This document shows positions 1 to 10,516 of a DNA stretch of 64,000 nt, piece by piece. Numbering within the stretch: position 1 is the stretch's first letter; every line of letters begins with the position of its first letter. Origin of the DNA: Astrothelium macrocarpum (lineage: Eukaryota > Ascomycota > Dothideomycetes > Trypetheliales > Trypetheliaceae); assembly GCA_021030915.1 (NCBI GenBank), contig JAGEMR010000026.1, positions 1 to 64,000 on the forward strand. Direction: 5' to 3'. The position numbers were made by a program, and so were the translations under genes. The notes below the pieces were generated by a model. That model was not told where the DNA came from and made no database searches. It worked only from the letters and a program-made list of their open reading frames with translations.

Positions 1-850
1 TTTTCAGAAATTATTATATTTATTAAATTAAATAAAAAATTTATAAAAATTTTGAATAAAAATAATATAATTAATTCGTTTATGAAATATTATATTAAAT
101 ATATAATATACTTTTATGAATTTTAAAATATAATAATTATTATTATAATCAAATAATTGATAAATTAATCAGAATTTTTTGATAAATAAAAATATAATAT
201 AAAAAATAAAAAAATTGAATTAGAAAATATTAATATATATATAATTATGAATATGTTATGAATTATATATATATTAAAAAAGAAATTATATACGAAACGT
301 CGTTATAAATGATTAATAAAAATTATATTAAAAAAAGAAAAATCAGAAGAAATAAATTATATATTTAATGATTTTTCAGATAATTCAGATTTAAATTTGA
401 AAATATAACTAAATGTGAAATATATAAAATTCGTATATTGATTGTATATGGAGCGTATATATAATATGAGTCACGCGGTGGTGTGATTCATAACACCGTG
501 ATAGACCCTAATAAAAATATAATTAAGAATTTATTATTATTCTGATTTCGTGATTAAATCTGTATATTTTGAAATGATATTTTTAAAATGATAATAAATT
601 ATTAAATAAGAATAATTAAATATTCGAAAAATTTGATATTTGAATTGATATTAAAATGATGAAAAGATATTTTCAATATCAAAAATTATTTTCAGAATAA
701 TTCGGCGAAATATACGAATAATTTTATTTAATTGATAAAATAATAATTCAGAATCAGAAATTAATAATCGATGTATATTGATATAATCATCAAAATTATA
801 ATTCATCATCATATTTGAATAAAACGAAAATAAAAAAAAAAAGATGTTAT
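1..850. other. Extremely AT-rich tract, probably RIP-degraded DNA
   Basis: Nearly all bases are A or T, with long TpA/ApT-rich stretches and stop codons in every frame; no reading frame survives. Composition changes abruptly at about 850 to that of ordinary gene-bearing DNA. In filamentous ascomycetes such tracts usually come from repeat-induced point mutation of transposons or form AT isochores near telomeres, centromeres or repeat islands. A small GC-richer island at about 470-510 (with an imperfect inverted repeat around CACGCGGTG / CACCGTG) may be a less degraded remnant. The element of origin cannot be recognised by eye. The window edge at base 1 cuts the tract, so its full size is unknown. 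Confidence 0.8.
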
Positions 851-1832
851 TGATGGAATGGCCCAGCAGCGCCCGCTGTTTACTAATAAATTTGGTGGGG
901 TTGATGGGGAAACGCGGGTTGTGTGGTCCCGATTAATTTGCCTAGATGCCTGACACTTGCAGGCCAACTTTCGACCTAATCAATCTCGCCCATGTTCTGC
1001 ACAAGCAGATCTGGCAAAGTCTTCATCCTGGAACACACTCTGCAAATCATTTCCAGACCTAGACGCCTCACATACAAGGCGCAACGGGGGCGGATTCCTT
1101 GCGTGTTTGCCTTGCCACTGCTGGACGTTTAAGATTGCTGTCGCTTTGACTTATGCACAACAACATAATACCAAAGATTGGAGGGCCTTGCAGAGTAGGT
1201 AAGTGTTTGATTTGTCCAACGGGAATGTGGCTCTGGTGAGGTGGCCATGATATTCCTTCTACCGCTTTATGCACCTGGTTTTCAGCCTCACGATCTACCC
1301 TGCTATAACACTTTCGGCAAGCTTTTGAATGTCATCAGAATCAGAGGGTGTTTCGATCTCGGCCAGCGAGTTTGGTTCGTTGCTATGTCTGTCCTTGCCA
1401 TCACCTGTGTTGCTCAGGTAGGAGTTAGCGTGTTCATCTGTAGAACTTTGCTCTGCTTCATTCAGCTCTCTGTTCCAGGTGTCAATGGATGACCATCAAG
1501 TCTGTTATGTCCGTGCAATCCGGAATCCTTAACCAAAGGTAAGATCAGCTATTCGTCCTAGACTGCGGACTTGATCCGTACTTTCATATGTAGGATGGAC
1601 TGCCGGTTAGGCCGTTACTCCGCCAAAGTCTGTGCAGTTCCAAAATATCCTCTTGCAGAAACCTTTCTGGTACTCTAATCAGATCTTTCATTGAGAATGT
1701 CTAGTCGCCGCTCTAAGGCTCAAATGCTTGCACAATACCTGTGCGGAGCGAGGCAATGCTTCTTAGAGCATCTTGTAAAAATCGCTCTCTCTAATTGGGG
1801 AAAGGGTATGTTATGTGAAGTGAAGGTAGATG
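851..1832. other. Gene-free stretch between the AT-rich tract and the sedolisin gene
   Basis: Normal composition. Only short open frames (under 85 codons) lacking recognisable domains, splice signals or homology; I see no supportable gene here. It presumably holds the upstream region of the protease gene. Confidence 0.6.
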
Positions 1833-1840
1833 TATAAATA
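1833..1840 (+). promoter_or_regulatory. TATA-like box of the sedolisin gene
   Basis: TATAAATA lies 86 bases before the ATG at 1919 and only 29 bases before an in-frame ATG at 1862. A transcript starting some 30 bases or more downstream of the box would begin at or after 1862. This favours 1919, where a clean signal peptide starts, as the real initiator. Confidence 0.5.
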
Positions 1841-1918
1841 AAGGGTGCAAAGTTCTAGTAAATGATCATTGTCGAGCATCGAAGCACTCTACACACTCTC
1901 ACTTCGATTCTTTTCAAG

Positions 1919-3997
1919 ATGGCTGTGAAGGTCATTGGCATATCACTCCTTTCCCTCCTGCTCTCATCATTCGTCGCTACCACTCCTCTCAAGACTTATT
2001 CATCCTACGTGCCATCGTCGCATACGGTCCACGAGAGGAGGTCCTATTCCGATAAAAGATGGACAAAGAGAGAACGGATACACCCCGATTCTGTTTTACC
2101 CATGCGCGTCGGGCTATCATTTTCCAACCTCGACAAGGCACACGATGCACTCATGGATATATCTGAGCCCGCATCTGAGAACTTTGGCAAACACTGGACG
2201 CTTGAAGAAGTTATTGAGGGCCTTCAACCTGCAAACGAGACTACTCAGGCCGTTCGTCAATGGCTCATCAGTAGTGGAATTTCAGATGCAAGAATTACTC
2301 ACTCCGAAAACAAAGGTTGGTTTGCCTTTGATGCCACCAACGAAGAAGCCGAGCGTCTGTTGTACACAGAATTTTATGAATTCGAGCATGACAATACCGG
2401 CAAGATACAACCTGCTTGCGACCAGTACCATTTACCTGTAGAGCTGCAAGCCCATATCGATTACATCACACCTGGTATCAAGTTGTCCGCTCCCGGAAGC
2501 CTCAAAGATGGGTTCAAAAAGAAGCGCTCCCCCATGAAACGCAGCTCCGTCGTTCCCCCCAGAATCAGAGGATCTTCTCGTCTCAGATCGAGAGAGATTT
2601 ACCAAAATGGACCGAGACCTTTTACATCGGGTAACCCGTCGGCGTACAATGCCAGTTCTCTTGCCACTTGTGACTCCGCGGTCACTCCAGCGTGCGTAGC
2701 TGCGTTGTATGGCATCCCAAAAGCCGATACTGATCCGCACCCTAACAACTCCCTCGGTATTTACGAGGCTTTGAGTCAATATTATGTCCAATCTGATCTC
2801 GATGCGTTCTTCAAAAGATTCACAACCACCAATGTTACCAATACGATCCCGGCCGGGACTCACCCAATCGCAGACAGTATCGATGGCGGAAATGCCTCCA
2901 GCACAAATGTGACCATGGCAGGCGACGAGGCCGAATTGGATTTCGACCTCGCTTTCCCAATCGTTTATCCCCAGACAGTTACAGTGTATGCGGACGACGA
3001 TAGTCTCAGCTACAACACTTTCCTGGATGCGATTGACGGGTCTTATTGCAATTATTCGGCTTATGGCATAACTGGCGATGGCATTGATGACCCGGTCATT
3101 CCAGGTCCTGGGTATCCAAATCCTCTTCAATGTGGCGTCTATACGCCTACTAATGTTATTTCCGCGTCATACGGTGCATCCGAAGCGTACTACTCTATTG
3201 CTTACCAGAAACGCCAATGCAATGAATTCATGAAGCTTGGTCTCCAAGGTGTCTCTGTTATGTTCGCTACGGGCGACCGAGGCGTTGAACTTGGTGGGTG
3301 TCTTGGACCGGAGGAGAGCATCTTCGGACCTGGCTTTCCAGTCAATTGCCCTTATATTACAGCTGTTGGTGCAACACAAATCAATCCCAACGCATCAGTT
3401 TTTGCGCCGGAATCTGCTGCCAATGACTTGCCGGGCAGCATCAATACTCCTTACTCTTCCGCCGGCGGTTTTAGCAACGTTCATTCGATTCCTGACTGGC
3501 AACAAAGTGCCCTCAGCACCTATTTCTCCCAGCACCCGCCCCCGTATCCATACTACAGCTCTATCGCCAACTCCAGTGGTAACATTCATGATCCTACCCA
3601 TCGCCTCAACTTCACCACTGACATCAACACTAATGGTACTGGAATCTACAACAGAGCTGGTCGCGGAATTCCCGATGTTTCGGCTAATGGTCAAAATACC
3701 GCCGTTTTCGTTTATGGCGTTGAAGGTGTCAGTGGTGGCACGTCGGCCGCCACTCCCATCTTCTCTTCAATCATCAATCGCATTGTTGAGGAGCGGCTTA
3801 AAGCTGGCAAGGGACCTCTTGGGTTTTTGAACCCCGCAATGTATGCCAACCCGAGCATGTTCAACGATATCACCGATGGAGATAATCCCGGATGTGGTAC
3901 CTTTGGCTTCTCGGCTGTTGAGGGATGGGACCCTGTTACGGGATTGGGAACGCCAAGCTATCCCAAGATGCTAGAATATTTTATGAATCTGCCCTGA
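1919..3997 (+). CDS. Secreted sedolisin-family serine peptidase (S53), tripeptidyl-peptidase-like
   Basis: Intronless gene for a 692-residue preproprotein. A hydrophobic signal peptide (MAVKVIGISLLSLLLSSFVA) is followed by a pro-kumamolisin activation domain (about residues 40-190, including FGKHWTLEEV) and the S53 catalytic domain. Family-diagnostic residues are present: the Glu/Asp pair in GDEAELD (E337 and D341, E-x-x-x-D spacing) and the nucleophile in SGGTSAATP (S609). The end of the protein has the calcium-site-like DITDGDNPGCGTFGFSAVEGWDPVTGLGTP typical of tripeptidyl-peptidases, described here in two parts: DITDG and WDPVTGLGTP. S53 enzymes are acid-active; secreted fungal ones release tripeptides from extracellular protein. 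I start at 1919 rather than the in-frame ATG at 1862 because the signal peptide begins there and a TATA-like box lies close upstream. TPP versus endopeptidase specificity cannot be told from sequence alone. Confidence 0.92.
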   Translation: MAVKVIGISLLSLLLSSFVATTPLKTYSSYVPSSHTVHERRSYSDKRWTKRERIHPDSVLPMRVGLSFSNLDKAHDALMDISEPASENFGKHWTLEEVIEGLQPANETTQAVRQWLISSGISDARITHSENKGWFAFDATNEEAERLLYTEFYEFEHDNTGKIQPACDQYHLPVELQAHIDYITPGIKLSAPGSLKDGFKKKRSPMKRSSVVPPRIRGSSRLRSREIYQNGPRPFTSGNPSAYNASSLATCDSAVTPACVAALYGIPKADTDPHPNNSLGIYEALSQYYVQSDLDAFFKRFTTTNVTNTIPAGTHPIADSIDGGNASSTNVTMAGDEAELDFDLAFPIVYPQTVTVYADDDSLSYNTFLDAIDGSYCNYSAYGITGDGIDDPVIPGPGYPNPLQCGVYTPTNVISASYGASEAYYSIAYQKRQCNEFMKLGLQGVSVMFATGDRGVELGGCLGPEESIFGPGFPVNCPYITAVGATQINPNASVFAPESAANDLPGSINTPYSSAGGFSNVHSIPDWQQSALSTYFSQHPPPYPYYSSIANSSGNIHDPTHRLNFTTDINTNGTGIYNRAGRGIPDVSANGQNTAVFVYGVEGVSGGTSAATPIFSSIINRIVEERLKAGKGPLGFLNPAMYANPSMFNDITDGDNPGCGTFGFSAVEGWDPVTGLGTPSYPKMLEYFMNLP

Positions 3998-4876
3998 ATT
4001 GGCAGATTCTCATTTTAACCCCTTTTGCTTGTTTCTAATTCCATCCCCTTTTATGATAACTTTTACAAGCATAGGATCTACATGATGATTGCATAGCAGA
4101 CGGAGTTGAATCTAGGGTTTACTATTTCTTTTAGTATTTGCATGATACTCATTGGATCATTGGACTCGGACATTACAATTGGGCATCACGGGTAGTTCTT
4201 GGAGTTTTTCTCCATTCAATATTCTATTGAAACCTTTTCCACTGTTGTTCATTACTCTTGATGAGGTAATTTTTGATCAAAATAATGACCGTTTCCTGAA
4301 TTAAATGTTCACACTCACTAGTGAGCCGAGTCTCTCGGAAGGTCGGGAGTATTATGGATCTGGGCTGCTCTTTCTTTGGCCCCGTCAGCATTCACATGCG
4401 CATCTAATTGCGTACCATGGTAGCACCATGACATGAGCGTCAGCCACTCTAGGCTGTGCGGACTGTTCCGACTAGAATAGAAAATCATCACAAAATCACA
4501 ATGTAGAGTCTGAAAGCGTAAGGCTTCACTACGAGCCCAACAATTCGCTCGTTTAGTCATGTGTAAGGGGAAAAGAGTGTTCACCAAAGATTCGGATATT
4601 TCTCCCTTTGATTTGTTCAATACTCCTAAAAAGTCTATACAGGGGATTGCTCCATCAATCTATCCGTCTATGTTGAAAACCCAACAGCTCTTGATCCAGG
4701 CAACTTTATACTCAAACAAGTACGATCATAGCGCTCAGCCTTCCAAGGCTCCCAAGATCCAGATCCAACACAGAAAAGCGCCATCCCATGCTTCTATCCC
4801 TTGCAAATAGTGAGCCCGTGATAGTAACAAACCCAAACACCCCTCCGAATACAGCAAGCATTGACTCGAACACCGT
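3998..4876. other. Intergenic region between convergent genes
   Basis: Between the 3' ends of the sedolisin and VPS9 genes. Contains T-rich 3' sequence; no gene, tRNA or repeat seen. Confidence 0.6.
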
Positions 4877-7312
4877 TCACCCCAATGAAACTATCTTTTG
4901 CACCCCGGCAACCAACCGCTGATACTCCCTCAGCAGCTCCTCCACCTCCCCAACCTTCATCTCCCGCACATCGCGCATCTCCACAAACCGCCTCTTCGGC
5001 GCGGGCAGCGTCCGCCGCAACTCCCCCGCGGCCTTCTCACCCACCACCACGCCCACCTCCCCGCCCTCCCCTGCGGCGTCTCCACCACCAGCACCAAACG
5101 CTTTGTTCTCCTCGTCGGCCCGGGGACTCCCAGCCACCACCGCTGCTGCCGCTGCTGCGGGCGCGGCGGCCTGCTGCTGCTGTTGCCGTCCGAAGCCGCG
5201 AAATCCGATGCCGCCGAGCCGGTTCAGCGGGTTCAGCGAGGTGCCGAGCGAGCGCACGGACTCGATGGCGCCGGTGGCGGCCGTGGGCGGCGACGCGCTG
5301 ATGGTGCTTGCGGTTGCTTGTGCGGGAGGGATGACAGAAGCGGCGGCGGCGGAGGAGGTGGCGAAGGCGACGCGTTTTTTGTTGTTGGCGGTGGTGGTGG
5401 CGTCGAAGCTGGAGCTGCTGTGCGTGGAGTCGGCGGAGCGGTCGCGGGGGCGGCCGGCGAGGAGGTCGAGGAGTTTGGAGTCGGAGGTTTTGGTGCTGGA
5501 TGGGGGGATGGTGGCGTTGAGGGGGTCGGTGAAGAGGGCTTTTTCGCGTTCTAGGGTGGTGGCGTTGGTAGTGGTTTCGCGACTTGTTTCGTTGGGGATG
5601 TCGTCATCTGGAGGGGAACTGGGAGGGTTTACAAGTTTGCGGGCGTCTTCGAGGGTTTCTGGGATGACGGTTGGAGAGCGGGATTTGGATGCGGCTTTGG
5701 AATCAGTGGTGTCGAGATCCTCACGGATAGTAGCGTGTTGTTTTTGAATTTCGCGCTCATGCTGCTGTTGTTCCTTGAGGCGGCCAAAAACAAACCTGAA
5801 AGAGTCATTGAGAGTGGTATTAATAGTGTCAAAGGCAGTATCGGCGCTACTGAGAAAAGATTCGCGACTGGCCTCAATCCTGTTATCAGCTCTCTTGATG
5901 AATGAATTTAGCCGTTCCTGGGGATTGGAGGATCGAGAGGACGTGGACGGGGTCGGTGATTTGTCTGCTCGAGCTGTAGGGACAATGGATGATGGTGAAG
6001 CATCGAGTTTGGCTCCATGAGTTGTAGGAGCAGTCGGAATTGTTAGAGACTTATCAGGAAGGGATGAAAACGATTGTGCGCGGGATGATTTTGGTGGGCC
6101 TTCAGGAACTTCGTCTGCACGTAGCGAGGAAAGATCTACAGTCTCGAGAAAAGATATGGCAGCCTCTAGATTGACCAGACAATACGAGGCTTCGCCATCC
6201 ATTTTATTGGCAGCGCGAAAGCGTTGGATAAAGTAGAGATTACTGACAGCATTGATGCTTTCAGCAGGCGTAGTGATAAGAGTATAGATGAGCGTAGGGA
6301 GGACTTCATCTGCAGATGAAGATGAGGGAAAGAGTTGAGACAGCGTCTCGACAATGCTCTTGTGCGCGGCAGTGAGATGCTTGAGCTTGCCCAAAGGATA
6401 GCGCTCTTCATTCATTTTGAGAATTTGTTCCCTGGCAGTAGCCAGAGATGCATCAATTTCCTCCTTTTTGTTACCGGCAACCTCTCGAGCCTGGTCTTTG
6501 CTTTCATCGGTGTCGATATGAAGCTCTTTGAGTCCAATGCCCACCACAGCCAAGGCTGCCGTCTTCGATCTTAATTTGGAGTCCCTCTCTTCATCATCCG
6601 TACTCCGATGCCTCCATAAACGATGATACAACCGTTCGCAAACTCCTCTCTCCACAGCCTCTTCCAAAGCCGACCGTTTGAGCTCTAATAGACGTCGCGC
6701 TTTCCTCCTGTTGTTGATTTCCAAGGGCGTGAGCATTTGTTGCTCTCCTAGCTCGGCACCGGTTTGCTTAGCTCCAGAATTCGATCTGCTCCTGTTCTTG
6801 GATACGTCCTGTGAAGCATTGGCATCTCTCGCGGGCGATGCTTCTCTAGAAATGCGTGATGATAGAGCAGCGATGTGTGTTGAGATTGCAGCATCTGCTC
6901 GTGTGTAGAAAGCTTGAAATAATTCCGAGAGAGCATCGATGGATGGAGGTGTTGGATGGACTTTGGCATTCAGAGACTCGAGAAACCTGTCGGTCAGACT
7001 TCTAATCTCAATGGGAAGCTCGTCGAATGTCTCTGGGAGCTTGACGGGAGTTCCGTCAGCTTGCTCCAAAGGGTCCTCATCTTCACGTGTTTCTCTGCTT
7101 TCGAACACGTCGCCGTTCTGAGCTGCCGAAAGAGCTTTGGATAACAACGAGTGTGCTTGCCCTTCTTTCAACTCTGTATTTGTGCCTTCGTGGAAAGTCT
7201 TTGCTTTGGGAAGCGGGTCCGGATGGTCCGGTTCGTAACGGCTGAAGGATTTGGAGATGCTCGGACGGGGCTGAACAGGATCCTCAATAGCTGGAGAGGC
7301 AACTGCCTGCAT
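4877..7312 (-). CDS. VPS9-domain protein, predicted Rab5-type guanine-nucleotide exchange factor
   Basis: Single-exon gene, 811 residues. ATG at 7312 is the first ATG of the open frame; the seven codons upstream begin with TTG. The VPS9 domain covers about residues 300-390. It has the landmarks of the fold: an acidic residue in SADEVLP (D335), then the stretch FIQRFRAANKMDGEA, and the tyrosine in SYCLVNLEAAISF (Y377). In the family, the Asp and Tyr contact the Rab5/Vps21 switch and drive GDP release. Residues 1-300 hold a helical, charged segment; residues 410-811 are Ser/Thr/Pro-rich with a poly-Gln then poly-Ala run (GRQQQQQAAAPAAAAAAVV). The domain arrangement resembles yeast Muk1-like proteins rather than Vps9 (no CUE domain seen). 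It probably acts in endosomal and vacuolar traffic. Exact orthology is inferred, not shown. Confidence 0.85.
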   Translation of the reverse strand: MQAVASPAIEDPVQPRPSISKSFSRYEPDHPDPLPKAKTFHEGTNTELKEGQAHSLLSKALSAAQNGDVFESRETREDEDPLEQADGTPVKLPETFDELPIEIRSLTDRFLESLNAKVHPTPPSIDALSELFQAFYTRADAAISTHIAALSSRISREASPARDANASQDVSKNRSRSNSGAKQTGAELGEQQMLTPLEINNRRKARRLLELKRSALEEAVERGVCERLYHRLWRHRSTDDEERDSKLRSKTAALAVVGIGLKELHIDTDESKDQAREVAGNKKEEIDASLATAREQILKMNEERYPLGKLKHLTAAHKSIVETLSQLFPSSSSADEVLPTLIYTLITTPAESINAVSNLYFIQRFRAANKMDGEASYCLVNLEAAISFLETVDLSSLRADEVPEGPPKSSRAQSFSSLPDKSLTIPTAPTTHGAKLDASPSSIVPTARADKSPTPSTSSRSSNPQERLNSFIKRADNRIEASRESFLSSADTAFDTINTTLNDSFRFVFGRLKEQQQHEREIQKQHATIREDLDTTDSKAASKSRSPTVIPETLEDARKLVNPPSSPPDDDIPNETSRETTTNATTLEREKALFTDPLNATIPPSSTKTSDSKLLDLLAGRPRDRSADSTHSSSSFDATTTANNKKRVAFATSSAAAASVIPPAQATASTISASPPTAATGAIESVRSLGTSLNPLNRLGGIGFRGFGRQQQQQAAAPAAAAAAVVAGSPRADEENKAFGAGGGDAAGEGGEVGVVVGEKAAGELRRTLPAPKRRFVEMRDVREMKVGEVEELLREYQRLVAGVQKIVSLG

Positions 7313-8064
7313 TGCCAAGAGATACAGTTCCAAACAAGGAATGTTTCGTAGGAAGAGAAGGGTGGTTGGGGGGGGTAAAGTTGGCTTCAGCTCCGGAGGT
7401 CAAATGAAAGGAATGACTAATGGAGGGTGGCCTGAACGAAAGGCTAGAATACACGCAAGCATCAAGAGACAGTTAAGCTACTACCTCAGGACGAAGAATG
7501 GATACATTCGCTGAGACCAGGTCACGGACCCTACGAGCATGATGGTGTAGCAGTGCAACAGTGGATACCTTGCGAGCTGCGCTAGTGCTTCCAAGCTGAA
7601 AGGCTGCTCCGGAGGCAATCCCACATTAGTCTCCTACCTATACAAACCAGACTACTCCATAGCTTTAGGAACTAAGGTCTTTTTATTATTCTAAAAAGAG
7701 CATGATCAAAAAGCTCACAAAGGCTTTAGACTTGTAGATTTATTGCACTATAGAGGTTTACCCCCGAAGTGGCAGTTAAGCTTACATCCACTTGATATGA
7801 CGATTTTTTTTTCACTTTCTACTGTATAGCAAGTTGTATATCAAATACCTGCTTCAGGTAAACATAAAATTGCGAGGAGAAAGCATGTCACCAGATGGAT
7901 GACGGTGTCAGTTGCATGTATTATAGGTAGATGGTCTCTGCGGAGCGCGTCCGTGGGTGCATCACCTGCGCATCCCGTTGTTTCGTCACCATTTCAACCC
8001 AACTATCAACCCTCTGTCCTGACTTCGTAATGTCACCGGCGTTCCTGTGTTTTCCAGCATCATT
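7313..8064. other. Divergent promoter region between VPS9 and ATG15 genes
   Basis: About 750 bases separating two divergent genes that both act in the vacuolar/endosomal pathway. No gene or clear named regulatory site found. Confidence 0.5.
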
Positions 8065-9934
8065 ATGAGACATTGCAATTCAGCGGGGAAGCTGTCGACT
8101 GCGCTCTTCCTTTCACTCCTCGCGCTGTCTGGTGGGGTTGTTGCCACTCAGTCGCCCCTCCTCCCCGTACTCCCTCCACAGACTGCTCCTCAACATTCTG
8201 AGTCGCGGCATCATGCATCTGAGCTAGACTTTGTACGCGTTCATATCTTGCCAAGTCTCTTCTGGTGCTGACTTTCCCCAGCGGCTCAAGCATATTTTCC
8301 ACCATGGAACCTGGAAACATCCAGATCTTCACAGACGCCTCGACATAGACGACCAGGCAGCAGTATGGGTCTCCGAAGACGACTCGACATCTCAGCGACA
8401 GCCTATTTCCAGCCTCCGGGTACGATCACAGTCGTTGCGAATTCAGCGACTGGCCGATCGCAGTCATGCCACCGTTGACGCCATTCTAGACTATGGGAGG
8501 GAACATGGCACGCCTATGCCTTTGCTCTCTTCCGCATGGGTTCTGGATGAAATATCAGGTCCCAATGCGACAGATAAAGAGACGGTGCTGAGCTTCGCAA
8601 AAATGACACAAGACGCCTATGTGGAGCATCCGGATGATCCAGACTGGATGGATGTTGGCCATGGCTTCAACTACACAGAGCATTTTGGCTGGGAGACTGA
8701 TGGCTTGCGAGGCCACATTTTTGCCGATACTGAAAACTCGACCATTGTCATGTCGTTGAAGGGCACTTCTCCTGCCGTCTTTGACGGTGCAGACACTACG
8801 ACCAATGATAAAATAAACGACAATCTTTTCTTTGGCTGCTGCTGTGGCCAAGGGGGCCAATATCTTTGGAAACAGGTTTGCGACTGTCAGACATCAACGT
8901 ATACCTGCAATTCCACCTGTCTTGTTCAAGCTTTAAAAGAGAAGAACCGCTATTATTACGCTGCCCAGGACCTATATCGTAATGTCACCGAGCTTTATCC
9001 TGACTCTGACGTTTGGATCGCTGGTCATTCTCTCGGCGGTTCCACAGGCAGCCTGCTCGCCCTAACCATGGGTCTACCAGTCATCACTTTTGAAGCTCCG
9101 GGTGATGCTCTACCTGCTGCGCGCCTTGGTCTACCCACGCCACCAGACTACCATATTGGTGCTCATCAGCAGCGTGACTTTACTGGCGGTTATCACTTCG
9201 GACATACTGCAGATCCAATATTCATGGGCACTTGCAATGCAGCGACATCCGTATGTACGCTCGGAGGGTACGCGATGCAAAGTGTGTGTCATACTGGATA
9301 CACCTGTACCTACGATACCGTGGGCGACTTTGGATGGCGTGTTGGCGCAGGTTATCACCGTATCAAAAGCGTCATCTCCGATGTCGTTGACAAATACGAG
9401 CAACCGGCAAATTGCACTCAGGATGCAGGATGTGGTGATTGCTTTAACTGGAAATTTTTTGAAAGCAACGGCACCGAGACTACCACGACGTCATCTGCAA
9501 CATCGACGTCCACGTCGAGCTCCAGTACACAGACACGAACGCAGACGTGCAAAACGCCTGGCTGGTGGGGTTGCCTGGATGAAAGCACCACACCAATGAC
9601 GACGATGACATCCACTTCTACAACGACAGCTTGTGCCACTCCAGGCTGGTTTGGCTGCAAAGATGGCCTCACAACAGAGACGTTGACCACCACAATTACG
9701 TCTCCACCGCCACCAATCGCGACAATAACGAGTACAACAAGCTCTGCATCGTCGGACATTACTAGGACGACAGCGATGACGACTTGCCACACCCCTGGCA
9801 AGATTTGGGGATGTTGGGACCCGACGACAACCTCGACTGACTCGTCCAAGGACACGACCAGTTCATCCAAAGGGAAAGAGGCGAAGAGTAGGGCTGGCGC
9901 CGCGGGAACATGGGACTGGAGAAGCGAAGTTTGA
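8065..9934 (+). CDS. atg15: Autophagic vacuolar lipase Atg15
   Basis: Two exons, 8065-8232 and 8282-9934, joined in phase across a 49-base intron (GTACGC...CCCCAG); 606 residues. An N-terminal signal anchor (STALFLSLLALSGGVVA) is followed by a class-3 lipase domain with the nucleophile in GHSLGG (S306) and likely partners D367 (HTADPIFMG) and H415 (GYHRIK). Flanking signature elements such as CCCGQGGQYLWKQVCDC and the Cys-rich segment before GYHRIK are those of Atg15. The family reaches the vacuole through the multivesicular body and disintegrates autophagic bodies and other vesicle membranes. After residue about 440 there is a Thr/Ser-rich tail with three Cys-Trp modules (CKTPGWWGC, CATPGWFGC, CHTPGKIWGC). 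Similar tails occur in Atg15 of other moulds but not in yeast. Confidence 0.95.
9548..9817 (+). repeat. Three degenerate C-x-TPG-W-GC modules in the Atg15 tail
   Basis: Cys-x-Thr-Pro-Gly-Trp-(Trp/Phe)-Gly-Cys units start at 9548, 9632 and 9785, separated by Thr/Ser-rich linkers. The third has an inserted Lys-Ile before Trp. Each pair of cysteines probably forms a small disulfide-closed loop in the lumen; function unknown to me. Confidence 0.8.
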
Positions 9935-10516
9935 AGATATGTATCGTGCTCCATTGCTTCGTTCCGTTCTTGCATTTTCATCGGCCGGCGTTCAGTTGTT
10001 TTAGATCACGAGCTTGGTACTAGGAACACCATATAACGTGCAGCCGCTTCTACTTCATGTATACGATGTAGTTTCATCATAGAATGAGCATCGCCGAAAC
10101 TAGCTTTTCTGTAGCTAGCCAGGCGCTGATGACCCTTGAATATACCCATGATTAATCACTGAAGCCTTGGAATTTCGAGGAGCCTTCACAATTGTATAAG
10201 AAATGGTATCTCAGATCCAGTCCTTCATATCGTCGCGATAGTCCCTTTCACAGACGCCCCTTTGCAACGCAAGGCCATCCTGTATGTATCAGCAAACCAC
10301 CCGGTGAAAAAGCGAAAATATTACAACAAGCAAAGAAGGACAATCACTATAGAATATTAGAAAGGAATGATGAGCGCGGCTTTGAAGGTTGTGTCATGCC
10401 GCATTTATCCCCTTGTTTCTGCTCAAAATCGCCGAATGCAGAGCGTAAATAAGTGCAAGCGAGTGGTCTTGTCCTTGGTAATAGCATTCCTTGATATCCA
10501 CACACTCATTCCTCTT
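9935..10516. other. Intergenic region between convergent genes
   Basis: 3' flanks of the atg15 gene and the single-TM protein gene. Nothing else recognisable. Confidence 0.6.

Noticed and set aside
1862..1918. Upstream in-frame ATG extending the sedolisin by 19 residues
   Set aside because: The extension would bury the signal peptide and lies only 29 bases after the TATA-like box.
4861..5747. Open frames on the plus strand opposite the VPS9 gene (Pro-, Gly- or Ala-rich)
   Set aside because: They are mirror frames of the low-complexity GC-rich tail of the VPS9 protein.
7400..8000. Search for a CRISPR-like or tandem array in intergenic DNA
   Set aside because: No regularly spaced repeats found; CRISPR is not expected in a fungus.
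9418..9981. Minus-strand 187-codon frame rich in Val
   Set aside because: Antisense shadow of the Thr-rich Atg15 tail.
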